Assembly: GCA_024405335.1 (NCBI GenBank)
Contig: JAKSOX010000095.1
Coordinates: forward strand, 1-7,507
DNA: 7,507 nucleotides
From: Kiritimatiellia bacterium
GTDB taxonomy: Bacteria > Verrucomicrobiota > Kiritimatiellia > RFP12 > UBA1067
Direction of reading: 5' to 3'
Part shown: one piece after another, positions 4,998 to 7,507 of the stretch
How the letters are laid out: each line of letters starts with the position of its first letter
Position numbering within the stretch: the stretch's first letter is position 1
Notes under the pieces: model-generated
The model's input: the letters and a program-made list of their open reading frames with translations, nothing else
Database searches by the model: none
What the model was told of the DNA's origin: nothing
Made by a program: the position numbers and the translations under genes

Positions 4998-7507
4998 ATG
5001 AGCGGAATGACACCATCCATTCGCCTTTTCCGGGCGTTTTTCCTCGCGGCCGCCGGCTGCGCGGCAGCCGCCGCTTTTGCCGATGAACCGGCTCTCGCCT
5101 ACCGCAATCTCGGGCCGGATCGCGTGCTTCTGGCCAACAGCGACACCAATCCCACCGCGCCGATTCCGCAGCAGGGATACCACGATCTCGAGGGCACGGC
5201 GGCCAACGATTCCTACTACTGGTGGCACGACGAAACGTCCAAGCCCACGTCGGGCTCCGCCTACACGCGGCTCAACCTGATGGCGGGCATCCACCACACC
5301 TACTACCGGCGGAAAAAAGGCGACGAACCCGGCGACACGGAGTTGTGGAAGCTGACGCAGTGCCGTCTCGGCAGCGCGGCCGATTCGTTGACGACGCGGT
5401 GCTACATTCCGTGGTCCAACACGTGCCAGCCGATCGATCCTTCGCTGGAAACGGCGCCGATTCCGTCGACGTACAAAACGGGGTCGCAGACGGCGAATCT
5501 CAAGGGCATGCGCCAAGTCGCGTCCGTGGTGATGCGGTGCAGCACGGACGCGTGCATTCTGTCGCCCTTCTACGCCGAAGGCGTCGGCGACGTGTATTTC
5601 GACGCCGTCAACGGCTTCACCGCCGTCACGACCGACCGGATCTGCCTGGAAATCGCGCGGAAGACCACGGCCGGCGGCGATCTGTCGGAAGCCACGCCCA
5701 AGGCGGACTACGCATGGGAGGCGTGGCCCTGCGACGTGTACGAAGTGCGTCGGCAGTCGGGTTCGCTGACGTTGCCCGAGGGCAACGCGGGCGTCACGAG
5801 CATCCGGCTGAAGAGCACCGTTTCGGGCGGCAACCTCTTCTACCGCATCCACGCGAAAGTGGATTGCCGCACGCCGACGCAGTTCCGCATCCGCCGCCTC
5901 ACGGTGGGGGCCGGCCGGAACGCGCCCGACTATTCGGCCCTGATCCTGGTGGACAACGTCATCGCGTCGTACCCCAACACCACGGTCTATCCGGAGATGT
6001 TCGGCTCCTACGATTCGCGGCGCGAGGGCAAGGAAGCGCTGGGTTGGGGCGGGTCGTTCTCCGTGCCGTTCCCCGCCGCGTACGCGACCAACCTCCTGCC
6101 GCGCGTCAAGTTCAACTACAATTCGCCGGCGTATCCGGCGGCGCTGGGCGTCACCGACCGCGCACTCGTCGAGAACGCGAAGTTCCACTACCGCTGGCGG
6201 TATCTGAACCAGGTCGTGGACGACTGGAACGTGCTCGACGCGGAGACCGACGCGACGTTCGAGGCGGGGTCGGGCCCCAGCGGGCTCACGTGGCCGCATC
6301 TGGCGGCGGTGACGAACGGTCCGGGCGACGTGGAATTCTACTACACTTACGACGTGCTGGGCACGCACTACGTGCCGGTCGACTACGCCTTCAGCGCCGG
6401 CAGCGAAATCGGCTACGGCGACGATCCGTACGCCGTGGACGCGAAGACGCTGCGGGAGTCGGGCAACGAACTGACGGCGGCGCTGGGCACGGAGATGTTC
6501 ACGCGCCTGCGCGAGGGCGCGTCCGACTGGGAGTCGTTCAAGCTGTTCGCCTACATGGTGGAGCCGGACGGATCCACCAACGCAACCTACAGCGTCGGCG
6601 ACGTGGAGATGGAACTCGTGGGCGACCACACGTGGCGGGGCTTCATCCCCACGCCGCGCGGGTTGATGGACGCCAGCATGGCCGCCGAATTCCGCATCGT
6701 CGGCTACAATCTGCAGACGCCCGGTTCCGAGTCCGCCTACGCCGCGAATTCCAACGTGTGGTACGCCGCCAAGCAGGGCGACGGCTACATCGGGCTGGAC
6801 GACCTGCCGTACAACGGCTTCGCCTCCACCAACGATTCCGGGACGCGCGTGTCGATCGACGCCTCCACGGCGTATCTGGCGCTCGAGTTCAACGACGAGC
6901 ACGCGTCCTACACGCTCATGCACGCGTCCTACCAGAATTTCAACACGTGGACGGACGCCGCCGTGGAAGGCGGATTCGTGGGCAACAACGCGCAGACGTC
7001 CGGCGTGAGCGGCGTCAAATCGACGTACGTGCAGGACTTCCTCGATTGGTCGCTTTCCTCGCCGTCGTCCGGCTACTGGTGGGAAAATTTCGACCGCGTC
7101 ATCAACACCACGATGTACCCGCTGGAAGTGGAGCAGGAGTCCGCGCAGACGCCGAACGGGTGGATCGGGCTGAACGGCGCGTTCGTGAACGGCGGCTGGG
7201 TGGCCATGTCCAACAACACGGACAAAGCCGCGACGCAGGGCGGCGCCTGGCGGATGCAGGGCAACAGCCGCGGCGGCGTAGAGTATTCCAACGCGCAGCT
7301 GCTGCCCAACGGCGTCGACACGGTGTCGTTCTCGGCCCGGCTCGCGCAGCCGATCGAATTCGACGATTTCGCCTACACGTTCCGGTCGCTCACGGACACG
7401 AACTACGCCGTGCTGGCCAAGGCCGTGCTCACCGAGCAGGGGCTCAAGTCGCCCGACTACGCCTACCACCAGCCGTCCATTTCGCTGGTGGCGTACTACC
7501 GGCCCGG
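4998..7507 (+). CDS. Large exported protein of unknown function, 3' end missing
   Basis: Frame 3 is open from an ATG at 4998 to the window edge (836 full codons, no stop). The N-terminus is a signal peptide: basic start (RLFR), hydrophobic Ala-rich core, and a likely signal peptidase I site AFA|DEP after residue 28. A lipoprotein reading (AAGC, Cys21) is possible but weak because position -3 is Ala. The mature part is rich in Tyr, Trp, Asn, Ser, Thr and Gly with many short beta-like strands and no further membrane helix, typical of secreted or surface beta-sandwich proteins. One module appears to span about 165-325: SPFYAEGVGDVYFDAVNG (189-206), later FRIRRLTVG, ending ALILVDNVIASYP. A related-looking segment begins near 720 (NGWIGLNGAFVNGGW) with GVDTVSFSARLAQ (772-784) before the cut. 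I recognise no catalytic motif. AAAGG at 4991-4995 is only two bases from the ATG, so the in-frame ATG at 5007 (Met4) is an alternative start; the signal peptide survives either way. Carbohydrate binding is a guess from style only. Confidence 0.8.
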   Translation, partial: MSGMTPSIRLFRAFFLAAAGCAAAAAFADEPALAYRNLGPDRVLLANSDTNPTAPIPQQGYHDLEGTAANDSYYWWHDETSKPTSGSAYTRLNLMAGIHHTYYRRKKGDEPGDTELWKLTQCRLGSAADSLTTRCYIPWSNTCQPIDPSLETAPIPSTYKTGSQTANLKGMRQVASVVMRCSTDACILSPFYAEGVGDVYFDAVNGFTAVTTDRICLEIARKTTAGGDLSEATPKADYAWEAWPCDVYEVRRQSGSLTLPEGNAGVTSIRLKSTVSGGNLFYRIHAKVDCRTPTQFRIRRLTVGAGRNAPDYSALILVDNVIASYPNTTVYPEMFGSYDSRREGKEALGWGGSFSVPFPAAYATNLLPRVKFNYNSPAYPAALGVTDRALVENAKFHYRWRYLNQVVDDWNVLDAETDATFEAGSGPSGLTWPHLAAVTNGPGDVEFYYTYDVLGTHYVPVDYAFSAGSEIGYGDDPYAVDAKTLRESGNELTAALGTEMFTRLREGASDWESFKLFAYMVEPDGSTNATYSVGDVEMELVGDHTWRGFIPTPRGLMDASMAAEFRIVGYNLQTPGSESAYAANSNVWYAAKQGDGYIGLDDLPYNGFASTNDSGTRVSIDASTAYLALEFNDEHASYTLMHASYQNFNTWTDAAVEGGFVGNNAQTSGVSGVKSTYVQDFLDWSLSSPSSGYWWENFDRVINTTMYPLEVEQESAQTPNGWIGLNGAFVNGGWVAMSNNTDKAATQGGAWRMQGNSRGGVEYSNAQLLPNGVDTVSFSARLAQPIEFDDFAYTFRSLTDTNYAVLAKAVLTEQGLKSPDYAYHQPSISLVAYYRP

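Noticed and set aside
5054..5070. GC-rich 7-bp hairpin (CGGCTGC / GCAGCCG) followed by a short TTTT, terminator- or attenuator-like
   Set aside because: It falls in the Ala/Gly codons of the signal peptide, where GCG/GCC/GGC codons produce such palindromes by chance, and the T-run is only four bases and not adjacent to the stem.
4983..7469. Open reading frame of 828 codons on the minus strand opposite the exported protein
   Set aside because: Its translation is low-complexity Arg/Val/His/Gly-rich with no domain. The plus frame has a signal peptide, ribosome site and normal composition, and runs through the window edge. The minus frame is a by-product of high GC at third codon positions.

Overview
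The window reads as high-GC chromosomal DNA from a Gram-negative (diderm) bacterium. ExbD and Lol-type machinery are proteins of a double-membrane envelope. The squalene-cyclase-like (alpha/alpha toroid) protein beside ExbD, and the very large exported protein with no recognisable family, resemble what I know from the PVC superphylum (Lentisphaerota / Kiritimatiellota / Planctomycetota). That placement is an inference from gene content and protein style; there is no rRNA or other phylogenetic marker here.

Positions 1-4889 hold five tightly packed plus-strand genes separated by 12, 4, 3 and 25 bases, almost certainly one operon that begins upstream of the window. In order they are: (1) the 3' part of an ExbD/TolR proton-channel subunit; (2) a 551-residue protein with one N-terminal membrane anchor, a Glu/Pro-rich linker and a large alpha/alpha-toroid domain, i.e. 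TonB-like in layout but with a toroid where the TonB C-terminal domain would be; (3) a LolC/LolE-type ABC permease; (4) a LolD-type ATPase with an unusually short region before the Q-loop; (5) a sodium-coupled transporter of the bile acid:sodium symporter (BASS) family.

Positions 4890-4997 are the only real intergenic gap. It contains an AT-rich patch with promoter-like hexamers and a perfect 7-bp inverted repeat. A signal-peptide-bearing exported protein begins at 4998 and runs off the right edge with more than 836 codons and no stop. It looks like a secreted or surface beta-sandwich-type protein of unknown function.

How the genes may work together: ExbD (with an ExbB presumably upstream) would supply proton-motive energy to a membrane-anchored periplasmic partner, and the toroid protein is the natural candidate for that partner. 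The Lol pair would move lipoproteins, or act as a related envelope exporter, from the inner membrane. The transporter at the end has no obvious functional tie. The best candidate for a little-described system is the ExbD plus anchored-toroid pair. No RNA genes, CRISPR arrays, insertion sequences or phage genes were seen.
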